DNA from: Paenibacillus sp. MAHUQ-63
GTDB lineage: Bacteria > Bacillota > Bacilli > Paenibacillales > NBRC-103111
Length of the DNA stretch: 64,000 bases
NCBI RefSeq assembly: GCF_028765165.1
Contig: NZ_JARADB010000003.1
Span: forward strand, 410,826-474,825
Direction of reading: 5' to 3'
This document shows, one piece after another, positions 1 to 8,700 of this stretch. The position numbers and the translations under genes were made by a program. A model generated the notes under the pieces. That model saw nothing but the letters and a program-made list of their open reading frames with translations, searched no databases and was not told where the DNA came from. How positions within the stretch are numbered: position 1 is the first letter of the stretch; every line of letters starts with the position of its first letter.

Positions 1-140
1 GGATGCGGGAGCGGATGCGGGAGCGGATGCGGGAGCGGATGCGGGAGCGGATGCGGGAGCGGATGCGGGAGCGGATGCGGGAGCGGATGCGGGAGCGGAT
101 GCGGGAGCGGATGCGGGAGCGGATGCGGGAGCGGATGCGG
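1..140. repeat. 12-bp minisatellite
   Basis: About 11.7 perfect copies of ggatgcgggagc, running off the left edge of the window. The copies are identical, which points to recent slippage. The array happens to stay open in one plus frame (a repeating Met-Arg-Glu-Arg tetrapeptide), but nothing supports translation. It lies downstream of a minus-strand operon and next to a second duplicated repeat. Confidence 0.95.
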
Positions 141-180
141 CGGCGGGAGCAGCGGCGGGGAGCGAGGCGCAAGTGCCTAT

Positions 181-452
181 GGAGGCGGAGGCGCGAGGCT
201 AACGGACACAGCTGCCGTTATTTGCGCGGTAGCCGCCTCGCCAGAGCTCTAACGGACACCACGTACCTTATTTGCCCAATTCGAGGCGAAATCACGCTTA
301 GAATGGGCAAATAACAGCACTGGTGTCCGTTAGCGTCTGAAAGCGGCCCATTTCCGCCGAATAAGCGCCGCTGTGTCCGTTAGAGCCGCTGCCGTGCCCG
401 TCCAGGACTGACCGGGACTGGGTGGGCTAGCCGCGCCTCGCGGAACCAGCCT
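181..452. repeat. 272-bp direct duplication, copy 1
   Basis: This stretch recurs at 486-757 with an offset of 305 bp and about four mismatches (for example at 241). The copies are separated by 33 unrelated bases. Each copy contains one whole dyad-symmetric CTAACGGACAC element. The high identity suggests a recent local duplication. The bases from 758 to 882 are GC-rich and show nothing I can name. Confidence 0.93.
199..383. repeat. Dyad-symmetric dispersed element, copy A
   Basis: Two forward CTAACGGACAC motifs start at 199 and 249, and two inverted GTGTCCGTTAG motifs start at 323 and 373. Start-to-start distances are 50, 74 and 50. Each motif is followed inward after 5-6 bases by a YTATTTGC-like box. 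The inner pair (249-333) can fold as a long hairpin. The same geometry recurs at 504-688 and 49800-49984. It resembles a bacterial interspersed palindromic repeat; no transposase is nearby. Confidence 0.9.
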
Positions 453-485
453 GGACCGGTTGGCGGCCGGAAGAAAGGTGCGCGT

Positions 486-757
486 GGAGGCGGAGGCGCG
501 AGGCTAACGGACACAGCTGCCGTTATTTGCGCGGTAGCCGCCTCGACAGAGCTCTAACGGACACCACGTACCTTATTTGCCCAATTCGAGGCGATATCAC
601 GCTTATAATGGGCAAATAACAGCACTGGTGTCCGTTAGCGTCTGAAAGCGGCCCATTTCCGCCGAATAAGCGCCGCTGTGTCCGTTAGAGCCGCTGCCGT
701 GCCCGTCCAGGACTGACCGGGACTGGGTGGGCTAGCTGCGCCTCGCGGAACCAGCCT
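486..757. repeat. 272-bp direct duplication, copy 2
   Basis: Second copy of the 181-452 segment. It contains the second full dyad element (504-688) and ends about 125 bp before the terminator of the flanking lipoprotein gene. Confidence 0.93.
504..688. repeat. Dyad-symmetric dispersed element, copy B
   Basis: Motifs start at 504, 554, 628 and 678, repeating the 50/74/50 spacing. This copy arose with the 272-bp local duplication, so it is not an independent insertion. Confidence 0.9.
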
Positions 758-882
758 TGCCCGCGAAATTCTCGCCCCGCCCGTGACACTCTCGTCCTGC
801 CCGCTCGAGGCACCCGCGGCACCCGCGTCCCGCCAGCCCCGGCACTCGCCATCCCGGCCGGCCGCCAGCCCCCGGCCAACAC

Positions 883-923
883 AAAAAGGAGTTGAGCGCA
901 AACAAGCCGCTCAACTCCTTTTT
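883..923 (-). terminator. Terminator after lipoprotein gene
   Basis: A perfect 16-bp stem (883-898 with 908-923) with a 9-base loop; on the minus strand it ends in five T. It lies directly after the stop of the lipoprotein gene at 927 and ends the importer transcript. Confidence 0.9.
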
Positions 924-926
924 CAA

Positions 927-2447
927 TTACTTCTTCTGGCTCTGCGCATACGATTCTTGATACTCTTGAATCATTTTGCTGCCGCCGGCCGTTTTCCACT
1001 TCTCGATTTCAGCCTTCCAGCCCGCTTCATCGATTTTACCCATAATGAACTTCGTTTCGGCATCCGTAATCATCTGCTCGAGCTCCTTGCCCCGTTCGGA
1101 GAATGTCGCGGAGTTCAGCGTCAACGCCGGATTCGGCACGATATACTGCTCATTCGTTTGGCCGATTTTCTGACTCCGGCGGAACAGATCCGGCTGCTTC
1201 ATCATCTTCGTGATGTTGTAGCTTTCGCCACGCTGCGGCAGCGTATCCCGGTAAGGCTTCACTTCTTTCAAGTCGGCTTCGCGGTCGAGCGGCTCGGTAA
1301 ACTCTCCTTTATCCGCGTAGTGCTTGCCTTCCACGCCTTTGACGATCAAATTCGCCATTTGCGGATCGAGCAGCTTGTCTACGAAGGCCAACACTTTCTT
1401 GAACTCCGCTTCCGTTTTGACAGAAGATTTGGGAATCGCCAGGAAGCCTGCATTGCCGCTCTCGCCCGGAACGCGGCGTCCGCTCGCGCCCTCGACGGCA
1501 GCCGCTTCGATGACTGCGTTCGGCACGACTTTCACGATTTTGTCCTGCCAGCTTTGCGCGTTACCGCCTGAAATTCGAATGCCCGCGCGGCCGGATTCAT
1601 AAGCTTTATCCACCTCTGTCGTATCCACAACAGGGAAATCCTGATTGATCAGCTTCTCATCATACAAGCGCTTGAACAATTTCATCGTCTCAAAGAAAGG
1701 CTCGGTCACAAACTCCGGCGTAAACACGCCGTTCTCCACTTTCCACTTGGACGGTCCGCCTTGGGAAACCGAAATACGCGTCAGTGTGGAGCTCACATCC
1801 TGGTTGTATTTTTTCTCCAGCATGAGGCCGTACGTATCGTTTTTGCCGTTTTTATCAGGGTCATTCAGCGTAAGCGCTTTAATCACATTGTACCAATCAT
1901 CCAATGTTTTGGGCGACTGAAGGTTCAGCGCATCGAACCAGTCCTTGCGGTAATGAATGACGGCACGTCCCAGATCACGGTACAGCGGAATGCCGTACAG
2001 TTTGCCGTCGACCATTATATTGTCGTAGAACAGCTTGTTCTGGGCCTGCAGGTTTTTGTAATCTTTGAGATAAGGACCGACTTCCCAGAACAGATCGGAC
2101 TTCAAGGAGCTGATCATGCTCGGGTTGCTGTAATTAAGCTTGATGAGCTTCGGCAGCTCGCCCGATGCGATCATGACGTTCACCTTCTCGTCATAGGCGG
2201 AAGCCGGAATCCATTGAATTTGCAGATCCGTATTCGTATAAGATTTGATCGCCTTCTCGATGTCATTGTCCTTCGCCGGCACCTCGCCGACCTGATTGAC
2301 GACCAGCGTAAGCGGAAACGGCTTCGTATCCTCCGCAGCGGCCGTGCTTTGCGCCTCGTTCCCGTTGGAATCGGCTCCGCACGCAGACAGCAGCGTGGAC
2401 AGCAGCAGCACCGTTCCCATCGTCAGAGCTACTTGATTTCTTTTCAT
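927..2447 (-). CDS. Lpl-type sugar-binding lipoprotein
   Basis: Extracellular solute-binding protein of a carbohydrate ABC importer, anchored as a lipoprotein. The 506-aa product starts with a short basic segment, a hydrophobic stretch and the lipobox LLSAC with Cys at about residue 23. I chose the start at 2447 rather than 2492 because AAAGGGG sits 8 bases upstream and the signal peptide then has normal length. It is the last gene of the importer set with the permeases at 2536 and 3436. The family (LplA/YtcQ-like) typically binds oligosaccharides; the pectinase genes upstream suggest pectin or rhamnogalacturonan fragments. No ATPase gene is present, as is usual for this class, which shares an MsmX-type ATPase encoded elsewhere. 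Confidence 0.9.
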   Translation of the reverse strand: MKRNQVALTMGTVLLLSTLLSACGADSNGNEAQSTAAAEDTKPFPLTLVVNQVGEVPAKDNDIEKAIKSYTNTDLQIQWIPASAYDEKVNVMIASGELPKLIKLNYSNPSMISSLKSDLFWEVGPYLKDYKNLQAQNKLFYDNIMVDGKLYGIPLYRDLGRAVIHYRKDWFDALNLQSPKTLDDWYNVIKALTLNDPDKNGKNDTYGLMLEKKYNQDVSSTLTRISVSQGGPSKWKVENGVFTPEFVTEPFFETMKLFKRLYDEKLINQDFPVVDTTEVDKAYESGRAGIRISGGNAQSWQDKIVKVVPNAVIEAAAVEGASGRRVPGESGNAGFLAIPKSSVKTEAEFKKVLAFVDKLLDPQMANLIVKGVEGKHYADKGEFTEPLDREADLKEVKPYRDTLPQRGESYNITKMMKQPDLFRRSQKIGQTNEQYIVPNPALTLNSATFSERGKELEQMITDAETKFIMGKIDEAGWKAEIEKWKTAGGSKMIQEYQESYAQSQKK

Positions 2448-2535
2448 CGAGCTTTCCCCTTTCGTTATCCCTATATTATACTCTATTTTCAATCTCCGCC
2501 TATCTTCTAGCGAAAACAGGCAGAGTGTAAATAGG

Positions 2536-3408
2536 CTAGCCTTTGACCGAGCCGAGCAAGACGCCTTTCGTGAAATGCTTCTGCAGGAACGGATACACGA
2601 GCAGAATCGGCAGCGTGGCGAACACGATGACGGCCATCCGGATGGTCAGCGGTTGAATCTCGGCTTCATCAAACCCGGAATCGCCGATGCGGCTCTGCGC
2701 CAGCATGATGATTTCCCGCAGCAATACTTGAATCGGCCATTTGGCGTTATCGTTAATGTACAGAATTGCATTGAAGAACTGATTCCAATGCGTAACGGAA
2801 TAGAACAGCGCGAACGTCGCCATAGCCGGCATGGAGAGCGGCAGCACAACGCGGAACAATACGCCCAGATCGTTGCAGCCGTCGATTTTGGCCGAGTCCT
2901 CCAGCCCGTCGGGAATTTGTTGGAAAAAGTTTTTGAGAACAATCAGGTTAAATGCGCTAATGGCGCTCGGAATCATCAAGGACCATAACGTATTCGTGAG
3001 ATGCAGTCCTTTCACAACGAAATACGTAGGGATCATGCCCCCGCTGAACAGCATCGTAAACAGCACGGCAAGGAGGATCGTTTGGCGGCCTCTGAGCTTC
3101 GATTTGGCCAGCGGATACGCCATAAGCGCCGTAAAAATAAGATTGATAATCGTACCGACTACCGTGATGTAGATGGAGACCCCTAAGCTGCGAAGCAGCG
3201 TATCCGTGGAGAAAATATATTTATACGCCGACAAGGACCATTCTTTGGGGAACAATATGATGCCGCCCTTGGCCACTTCGGTGGGACTCGTGAATGAAAC
3301 CGCCAGCACGTATACGAACGGCAGCACGCAGACCAGCGCGATAATCAGCAGCAAGCTGTAATTCACAATGTTAAAAATGCGGTTTCCAAGCGTTTTGTCG
3401 TAATGCAT
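2536..3408 (-). CDS. Carbohydrate ABC permease, LplC/YtcP type
   Basis: One of two inner-membrane subunits of the sugar importer. The product is 290 aa with about six membrane segments and the EAA-loop EDSAKIDGCNDLG, which contacts the ATPase. The C-terminal HFTKGVLLGSVKG is typical of this subfamily. The start at 3408 has GGAGG nine bases upstream; the longer reading to 3429 lacks this. It lies 27 bp after the LplB-type permease and 88 bp before the binding protein. A close paralogue is at 47590. Confidence 0.92.
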   Translation of the reverse strand: MHYDKTLGNRIFNIVNYSLLLIIALVCVLPFVYVLAVSFTSPTEVAKGGIILFPKEWSLSAYKYIFSTDTLLRSLGVSIYITVVGTIINLIFTALMAYPLAKSKLRGRQTILLAVLFTMLFSGGMIPTYFVVKGLHLTNTLWSLMIPSAISAFNLIVLKNFFQQIPDGLEDSAKIDGCNDLGVLFRVVLPLSMPAMATFALFYSVTHWNQFFNAILYINDNAKWPIQVLLREIIMLAQSRIGDSGFDEAEIQPLTIRMAVIVFATLPILLVYPFLQKHFTKGVLLGSVKG

Positions 3409-3435
3409 GTCGTGCAACCTCCATCGCAAGCGGCA

Positions 3436-4398
3436 TCAGTAGACGCCCTCTTGACCGAATTTTTTTGCCATCCAATTGGAGCCCAGAACGAGCAGCAGCC
3501 CAACCAGCGATTTGAATAAGCCGACAGCCGCACTATAGCTGTATTGGCCTTGACTTAACCCTTTCATATACACATAAGTGTCGAACACTTCTCCGACCTC
3601 GCGGTTCGTCGGCGTCAGCATGAGGAAAATATGCTCGAACCCGGCGTCGAGGAAGTTCCCCAGCCGCAGAATAAGCAAGATGACGATCGTGCTGGAAATG
3701 GCCGGCAGCGTAATGTGCCAGAGCTGGCGCCATCTTCCCGCGCCGTCCATTCTCGCCGCCTCGTAGAGCTGGAGATCGACGCCCGACAACGCCGCCAAGA
3801 AAATAATGGTGCCCCAGCCGACCTCTTTCCAGATAGACTGCGAGACGATCATCGTTCTGAACCATTCCGGCTCCATGAGGAAAGCGATTTTGTGTCCCGT
3901 TAAATTGAACAATAGTTCATTAAGAATGCCGTTTTCCGTTGTCAGCAGCATGTAGAATATACCGACGACCACGACCCACGATACGAAATGGGGAATATAC
4001 ACCAGCGTTTGCACGAACCGTTTGAAGCGCTCTCTGCGAACCTCATTCATCATCAGCGCAAGTACGATCGGCAATGGGAAGAAAAAGACCAGATTATAGA
4101 TAGCCAGAACGACCGTGTTCCGAAAAAGCATCCAGAATTGCGGCTCGCTGAAAAACCGCTGGAAATGCTTCAGACCGACCCAAGGACTATCCGCATATCC
4201 CAGATGCGGCTTGTAGTCCTGAAAAGCCATAATAATGCCGTACATCGGCACATATTTAAAGATTAGAAAATACGCAACCCCGGGCAGCAGCATGTAATAG
4301 AGCCATTTATCTCTGATTACATCCCTGACCCATTCCCTTCTGCGCAGCTTCTGCCCAAGCGATGCGGGCGCTGCTGATGGTATAGCTGTCTCCTTCAT
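3436..4398 (-). CDS. Carbohydrate ABC permease, LplB type
   Basis: Partner permease of the 2536 gene. The 320-aa protein has a cytoplasmic N-terminus rich in Arg and Lys, about six membrane segments, and the EAA motif EAARMDGAGRWRQ. The start at 4398 has AAGGAG upstream; the extension to 4566 has low-complexity, non-homologous character and is dropped. It is the first gene of the importer transcript, separated from the upstream regulator gene by a terminator and about 255 bp of leader. Paralogue of the 48499 gene. Confidence 0.92.
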   Translation of the reverse strand: MKETAIPSAAPASLGQKLRRREWVRDVIRDKWLYYMLLPGVAYFLIFKYVPMYGIIMAFQDYKPHLGYADSPWVGLKHFQRFFSEPQFWMLFRNTVVLAIYNLVFFFPLPIVLALMMNEVRRERFKRFVQTLVYIPHFVSWVVVVGIFYMLLTTENGILNELLFNLTGHKIAFLMEPEWFRTMIVSQSIWKEVGWGTIIFLAALSGVDLQLYEAARMDGAGRWRQLWHITLPAISSTIVILLILRLGNFLDAGFEHIFLMLTPTNREVGEVFDTYVYMKGLSQGQYSYSAAVGLFKSLVGLLLVLGSNWMAKKFGQEGVY

Positions 4399-4653
4399 GC
4401 TCTCTCTTCTCCTTCCAGCTCGGAAAACCGATATGCCCTGATTATTGACCAGCTTCACATGAATAGAAATACCTAGCAGACAACTTGTGCTCCGCTCAGG
4501 CTGACAGCCCTCTCCAGCCCGCTTGCAGACGCTTGCGATATCTCCTGCATAACCCCGTGTGTGCAACAGGAAACCCGGGCACGCCGGCGGGAGCGAAGCC
4601 GCTGACGCTCAATCGCCTTGGCGTAACTAGAGATTAGATCACACTGAAACGAC
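4399..4653. other. Leader region of importer operon, no gene
   Basis: About 255 bp between the terminator of the AraC regulator gene and the first permease. It should hold the promoter of the importer genes. I could not settle on a convincing -35/-10 pair or an operator, and no ORF here has a ribosome site. Confidence 0.5.
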
Positions 4654-4701
4654 AAAAGCCGCCCTCTTCGCGATTGACCATCGCAGAAGGAAACGGCTCT
4701 T
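4654..4701 (-). terminator. Terminator after AraC regulator gene
   Basis: An imperfect stem of about 20 bp with some G-U pairs (4654-4673 with 4680-4701), ending on the minus strand in TTTTGTCGTTT. It lies three bases after the stop of the 4705 gene, so regulator and importer are probably separate transcripts. Confidence 0.7.
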
Positions 4702-4704
4702 GGC

Positions 4705-7089
4705 TCATTTGTTGTTCTCCAGCAGCTCCCGGTAACTGCCCGGCGTCATGCCGAATGTTTTGCGGAAATTGCGGATAAATGCACTGATATTTTTGTATTG
4801 CAGCTTCTCGCCGATCTCGGAAATTTTGAGGCTTGTCGTTTCCAGCATCACCTTGGCCATATTCATCCGGTAATCGGATAAATAATCGCTGAAAGGTATG
4901 CCCATCTCCCTCTTGAACACACGGCTTAAGTACACAGGATGGAAATTGAGCGCCGCTGCGCACGACTCCAGCGTAAGGTCTTGATCGTACTGGTCTTGAA
5001 TCATCCGAACCAACCGGTCGGCGATGTTCAAATACTGCGTATCCGCCTTCTCCGACAGGATATTCATGATCGGGACGAACAATTTGCTCTGGAACCAGAC
5101 GGCGATGTCTTCCCGTGTTTGAAGTTTCAGCAGCCGTTCTACGGCGGAATCGCCTTCCAGCACCTTTTTCACCGAAATGCCTTGATCCTGCACAACGGTT
5201 ATAATACGGGACATCAGCTGCAGCAGCAGGATGTGATGCTCATGTAAGAAGCCGTCTTTGTTCAGCAGCGTTGACAAGTACGTCTGGAACACGTCCATCG
5301 CTTTGTCCGGCTGTACGTCCTTCAACGCTTGCAGCAGCTGGTCTTCCATCAGCTTCAAATGCGAGTAAACGGCGGATTCGGCGCGTTCGCTGCTTTCAAT
5401 GTCTTCGAAATGAACGATAATGTCCGGTCCCAGCGAAATGCGGGATTTCAAGGCGGCGAGACTCTCGCCGTAGGCTTTGACGGTTTCGGACAGCTTCCGG
5501 TACGGCTTGCTGATGCCGATGCTGACCTGCAGCTGCAAGTACTGGCTCACATTAGATTTGATGAGCTCCGCTGTCCGATAGCAGCGCTCCTTCAGCTCCT
5601 GCGGATCCAAGGTATCCAGGCTCAGCAGGGTAACCTGCGATTCACCGAGCAGAATCGGACTGAACCTCGCTTGGACGGGCAGCAATTCGCCGACAATATT
5701 ATTGATGGCGAAGAGCAGCAGTTCGCGGTCCTGCTCTCCGTACCTGGTTTCCTGCAGTTGATCGATCTGCAGCGTCATGACGCCGAGGGAGCTCCAATCC
5801 GTAGGAAATCCGTACATAGGAGCGCGATGAATGAAATCATCGTCGGAGATTTGCCCGGTGAACAGCTTAAGCACGAAGAACTCTTTCAAATGAACCGATT
5901 GGCCCTGCATTTGCTTCTCCAGCCGTCCGCGCGAAACCGCGAGCGACTGGAACTTTTGCTGGATATACGCCAGCTCGTCCGTTCTGGCCGCCGTCTGCTC
6001 CGCAGCAGGCTCCACCTCGTAAGACCTCGTCACTTCCAGCAAATTGCGGATAGGGGAATACATTCTTTTGCTTCCATAGAAGGCTATCGCGAGCACGAAC
6101 AGTAAAATGAGCGCACAGGCTGCCCCGGTAAGCAAGCCGATCTTCTTGCTGGCTTGCGTCATATCGGCAATGGATACGACCGAGACGAAGGTCCAGGCAT
6201 TATAACCGGACGACAGGTACGTGACGCCTACTTGCTCATCGCCGAGCTTGGCCTTGAAGAAGCCCCGCTTGTCCGGATCTCCGTTCAACCGCTCTTTAAT
6301 CATCGCATTAATTCCCAAATATGCCGTTTGGTCTTCCTGCTTCGACAGAAAAGCGTTGCCCCGCTGGTCGAGCACATAGTTCGTTCCCAGCTGCTTGTTG
6401 GTGGAAAGACCACCCCGAATTTCATCCGCTGGAACCTGCACGACCAGCATCCCTTTGGGGGTACCGGTTTTCGGAATGACCGGAATTTTGTAAATGAGAC
6501 TCAGCCTGTCCGCAGCTGCCGGGCGGTCCGTTGGTCCGCTGCCGTCCCCCTGCTCGTCCCCAATGGGTTCGGGTGCTCGCTCAAGCAGGCTCGTATTCCA
6601 GAACATGCTCTCGGGCTGCCCTGCATACAGCATCAATTCCTTATAATTGTCCAGACGGTCGGCCTGCTTCAATTTGTCTAGAGTAACCGCCCAGTTTTTC
6701 TCGAAATTGACGAGATAAGCTTCACTAATGAGTGCTTTGGACTGAAGATTGTACAGCCCCGTCATCACTTCCCGCACCCGGATGAAGTCCTCCCCCGTCA
6801 GCGATTCGTTCATCACTTCCCGCACAAGCGAAGAATTGATGAATTGCAGGGACGTGACCTCGAGCGACTTGATCGTCTGTTCCACACGAAGCTGTGTCTG
6901 CAGCAGCAGCTGCATATTGGCTTCATTGACTTTCTGTTCAACATCCCGCGTCGCAATATAGTAAGAAGCGATCCCGATAAAAATGGTTGGAAGCGCACCT
7001 AGGATTAAACTGAATCCCAGAAGCCGGAGCAAATATTTGTGCAAGATCCACACAACCTTCCAATACGAAATATTACAAGTATTGCACAT
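4705..7089 (-). CDS. Membrane-bound AraC-family regulator (cache type)
   Basis: Sensor-regulator of about 794 aa. It has a membrane segment near residues 17-37, an extracellular domain, a second membrane segment near 315-335, a long cytoplasmic middle region, and a C-terminal AraC DNA-binding domain of about 100 aa (helix FHPVYLSRVFK and closing GMTPGSYRE). This architecture is common in paenibacilli beside Lpl importers and links an external sugar signal to transcription. The start is uncertain: the ATG at 7089 has no good ribosome site, whereas a TTG at about 7044 has GGAAGG 11 bases upstream. It lies between the pectinase operon and the importer and probably controls both. Paralogue at 43593. 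Confidence 0.9.
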   Translation of the reverse strand: MCNTCNISYWKVVWILHKYLLRLLGFSLILGALPTIFIGIASYYIATRDVEQKVNEANMQLLLQTQLRVEQTIKSLEVTSLQFINSSLVREVMNESLTGEDFIRVREVMTGLYNLQSKALISEAYLVNFEKNWAVTLDKLKQADRLDNYKELMLYAGQPESMFWNTSLLERAPEPIGDEQGDGSGPTDRPAAADRLSLIYKIPVIPKTGTPKGMLVVQVPADEIRGGLSTNKQLGTNYVLDQRGNAFLSKQEDQTAYLGINAMIKERLNGDPDKRGFFKAKLGDEQVGVTYLSSGYNAWTFVSVVSIADMTQASKKIGLLTGAACALILLFVLAIAFYGSKRMYSPIRNLLEVTRSYEVEPAAEQTAARTDELAYIQQKFQSLAVSRGRLEKQMQGQSVHLKEFFVLKLFTGQISDDDFIHRAPMYGFPTDWSSLGVMTLQIDQLQETRYGEQDRELLLFAINNIVGELLPVQARFSPILLGESQVTLLSLDTLDPQELKERCYRTAELIKSNVSQYLQLQVSIGISKPYRKLSETVKAYGESLAALKSRISLGPDIIVHFEDIESSERAESAVYSHLKLMEDQLLQALKDVQPDKAMDVFQTYLSTLLNKDGFLHEHHILLLQLMSRIITVVQDQGISVKKVLEGDSAVERLLKLQTREDIAVWFQSKLFVPIMNILSEKADTQYLNIADRLVRMIQDQYDQDLTLESCAAALNFHPVYLSRVFKREMGIPFSDYLSDYRMNMAKVMLETTSLKISEIGEKLQYKNISAFIRNFRKTFGMTPGSYRELLENNK

Positions 7090-7192
7090 TCGTTACGACC
7101 CATCAAGACAATCACACTCGTGATATCGCTTACATTATCAAAATCAACTGTAACTGACTATGTGTTGCAGATAACTTTATGCATCCACGGCG

Positions 7193-7219
7193 AAAAACCC
7201 CTTATAGTATAAGGGGTTT
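7193..7219 (-). terminator. Terminator after GH28 gene
   Basis: Perfect 11-bp stem (7195-7205 with 7209-7219) and 3-base loop, followed on the minus strand by five T. It ends the GH105-GH43-GH28 transcript 38 bp past the GH28 stop. Confidence 0.9.
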
Positions 7220-7257
7220 GGCCAAGCATGCAAGCTATCCGCGAGCAATCAGGTTAT

Positions 7258-8700
7258 CTAAAGCGCATTGGTTATCTGCTGCACATTCCGGCAATGATGC
7301 AGCTGAATAGCCGGCTCCTCGCTCGTTTGCAAACGTACATTTTCCAGCAGCAGGTCATCCGCATAGTGGGCGATGACGCCCCGCTCCGCCGTTGCCAGGA
7401 AGTTGCTGAGGCGTACGGAGGCTAGCGGCATTTCGGGCAGACCGTTGACGATCAGCGCCGTGTGTGCACCGGTGCAGACGACGTCGCGAATGTCGATGTT
7501 GCGGAAAATCGGCGTGCCCTCCGTGACGGGATGCACATCGTTATGGGCGCTGCCCGACCCTTCCACGCCTGCATAGAACAGATGAAAGGAGATCGCCTCC
7601 CCCGCAATCTGTGTCATCCGGATACGGCTGATTTCGATCTCTTCGACCACGCCACCCCGGCCGCGGGCGCTTTTGAACCGCAGACCGATATCGGTTCCCA
7701 TGAACGTGCAGTCCGATACCCGAACGCGCCGCACGCCGCCGGACATCTCGCTGCCGATAACGAAACCGCCGTGTCCGTGATACACGGTGCAGCCCCGAAT
7801 CGTGACATACTCGCATGGCATGCCTAATGCACGGCCGGCCTCGTCCTTACCCGATTTCATGCAAATCGCGTCGTCGCCGACATCGAATGTGCAATTCTCG
7901 ATGAGGGCGTACCGGCACGAATCGAGATCCAGTCCGTCTCCGTTCTGGGCGAACCAAGGGTTGCGCACCGTCACCTGGCGAATCGTTACATGCTCCGATG
8001 CCCACGGGTGCAGGCACCAAGCGGCCGAGTTCTGGAACGTCGGACCGTCCAGCAGCACATATTTGCATTTGCGGAAGCTCAGGAGGTTCGGTCTTAAATA
8101 GTCCCGGTAAGGTGCATATGCAGCCGGATCGTGATTCCCTTCCCGGACAAGCTGCTCCGTCTGCGCTCTCCCGTTCATGGCCGCTTCGGAGGGCCACCAG
8201 AATTCCCCGTCGTGATCCGTCACGCCGCCCGATTGGACGAGCTTATCCCATTGCGGCGCGGTCATCTTCCAACGTTTGACCGGCCGCCAGGCTTCTCCGT
8301 TGCCGTCATAAACGCCTGCGCCCGTCAGCGCAATATGCTCCAGCCCTTCGGCGTCGAGCGGGGATTGACAGCGCACCGTCGGAATGCCTTCGAAGGTGGA
8401 CATCACCAGCGGATACTGCGTGAAATCCTTCGTGAACAATACGACGGCGCCTGCCTCCGTGTGCAGCTCCAGCCTGCTGGCCAGCTTAAGCGGTCCCGTT
8501 ACCCATACGCCGGCTGGGATGATAACTCGCCCGCCCCCAGCCTCGGAGCATGCCCGGATGGCACGCCGAAAGGCTTCGGTATTATCCGCCAACCCGTCGC
8601 CGATGGCTCCGTAATCCGTCAACAAGAAGCTGCGGTCCGGAATTTGAGGCAGGAGCACCTCCGGCATGGTCCAAGAACCGTTTATTGTATGCGTGGTCAT
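7258..8700 (-). CDS. GH28 polygalacturonase-family glycosidase
   Basis: Predicted to hydrolyse galacturonan or rhamnogalacturonan oligomers. The 480-aa product is a right-handed beta-helix glycosidase with the GH28 signatures in order: NGDGLDLD (about 253-260), GDDAIC (275-280, the Asp pair), HGHGGFVIGSE (308-318) and RFKSARGRGG (341-350). No signal peptide is seen, so it probably acts in the cytoplasm on imported oligosaccharides. The start at 8700 overlaps the GH43 stop by ATGA and has GGAGG nine bases upstream; the longer reading to 8823 is out of register with this site. Last gene of the trio. Confidence 0.93.
   Translation of the reverse strand: MTTHTINGSWTMPEVLLPQIPDRSFLLTDYGAIGDGLADNTEAFRRAIRACSEAGGGRVIIPAGVWVTGPLKLASRLELHTEAGAVVLFTKDFTQYPLVMSTFEGIPTVRCQSPLDAEGLEHIALTGAGVYDGNGEAWRPVKRWKMTAPQWDKLVQSGGVTDHDGEFWWPSEAAMNGRAQTEQLVREGNHDPAAYAPYRDYLRPNLLSFRKCKYVLLDGPTFQNSAAWCLHPWASEHVTIRQVTVRNPWFAQNGDGLDLDSCRYALIENCTFDVGDDAICMKSGKDEAGRALGMPCEYVTIRGCTVYHGHGGFVIGSEMSGGVRRVRVSDCTFMGTDIGLRFKSARGRGGVVEEIEISRIRMTQIAGEAISFHLFYAGVEGSGSAHNDVHPVTEGTPIFRNIDIRDVVCTGAHTALIVNGLPEMPLASVRLSNFLATAERGVIAHYADDLLLENVRLQTSEEPAIQLHHCRNVQQITNAL

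Noticed and set aside
3-314. Open frame encoding repeated Met-Arg-Glu-Arg
   Set aside because: It only reads through the minisatellite and the duplicated repeat; no ribosome site and no plausible protein.
783-1571. Long plus-strand frame opposite the lipoprotein gene
   Set aside because: Shadow of the minus-strand gene; composition and absence of a ribosome site argue against it.
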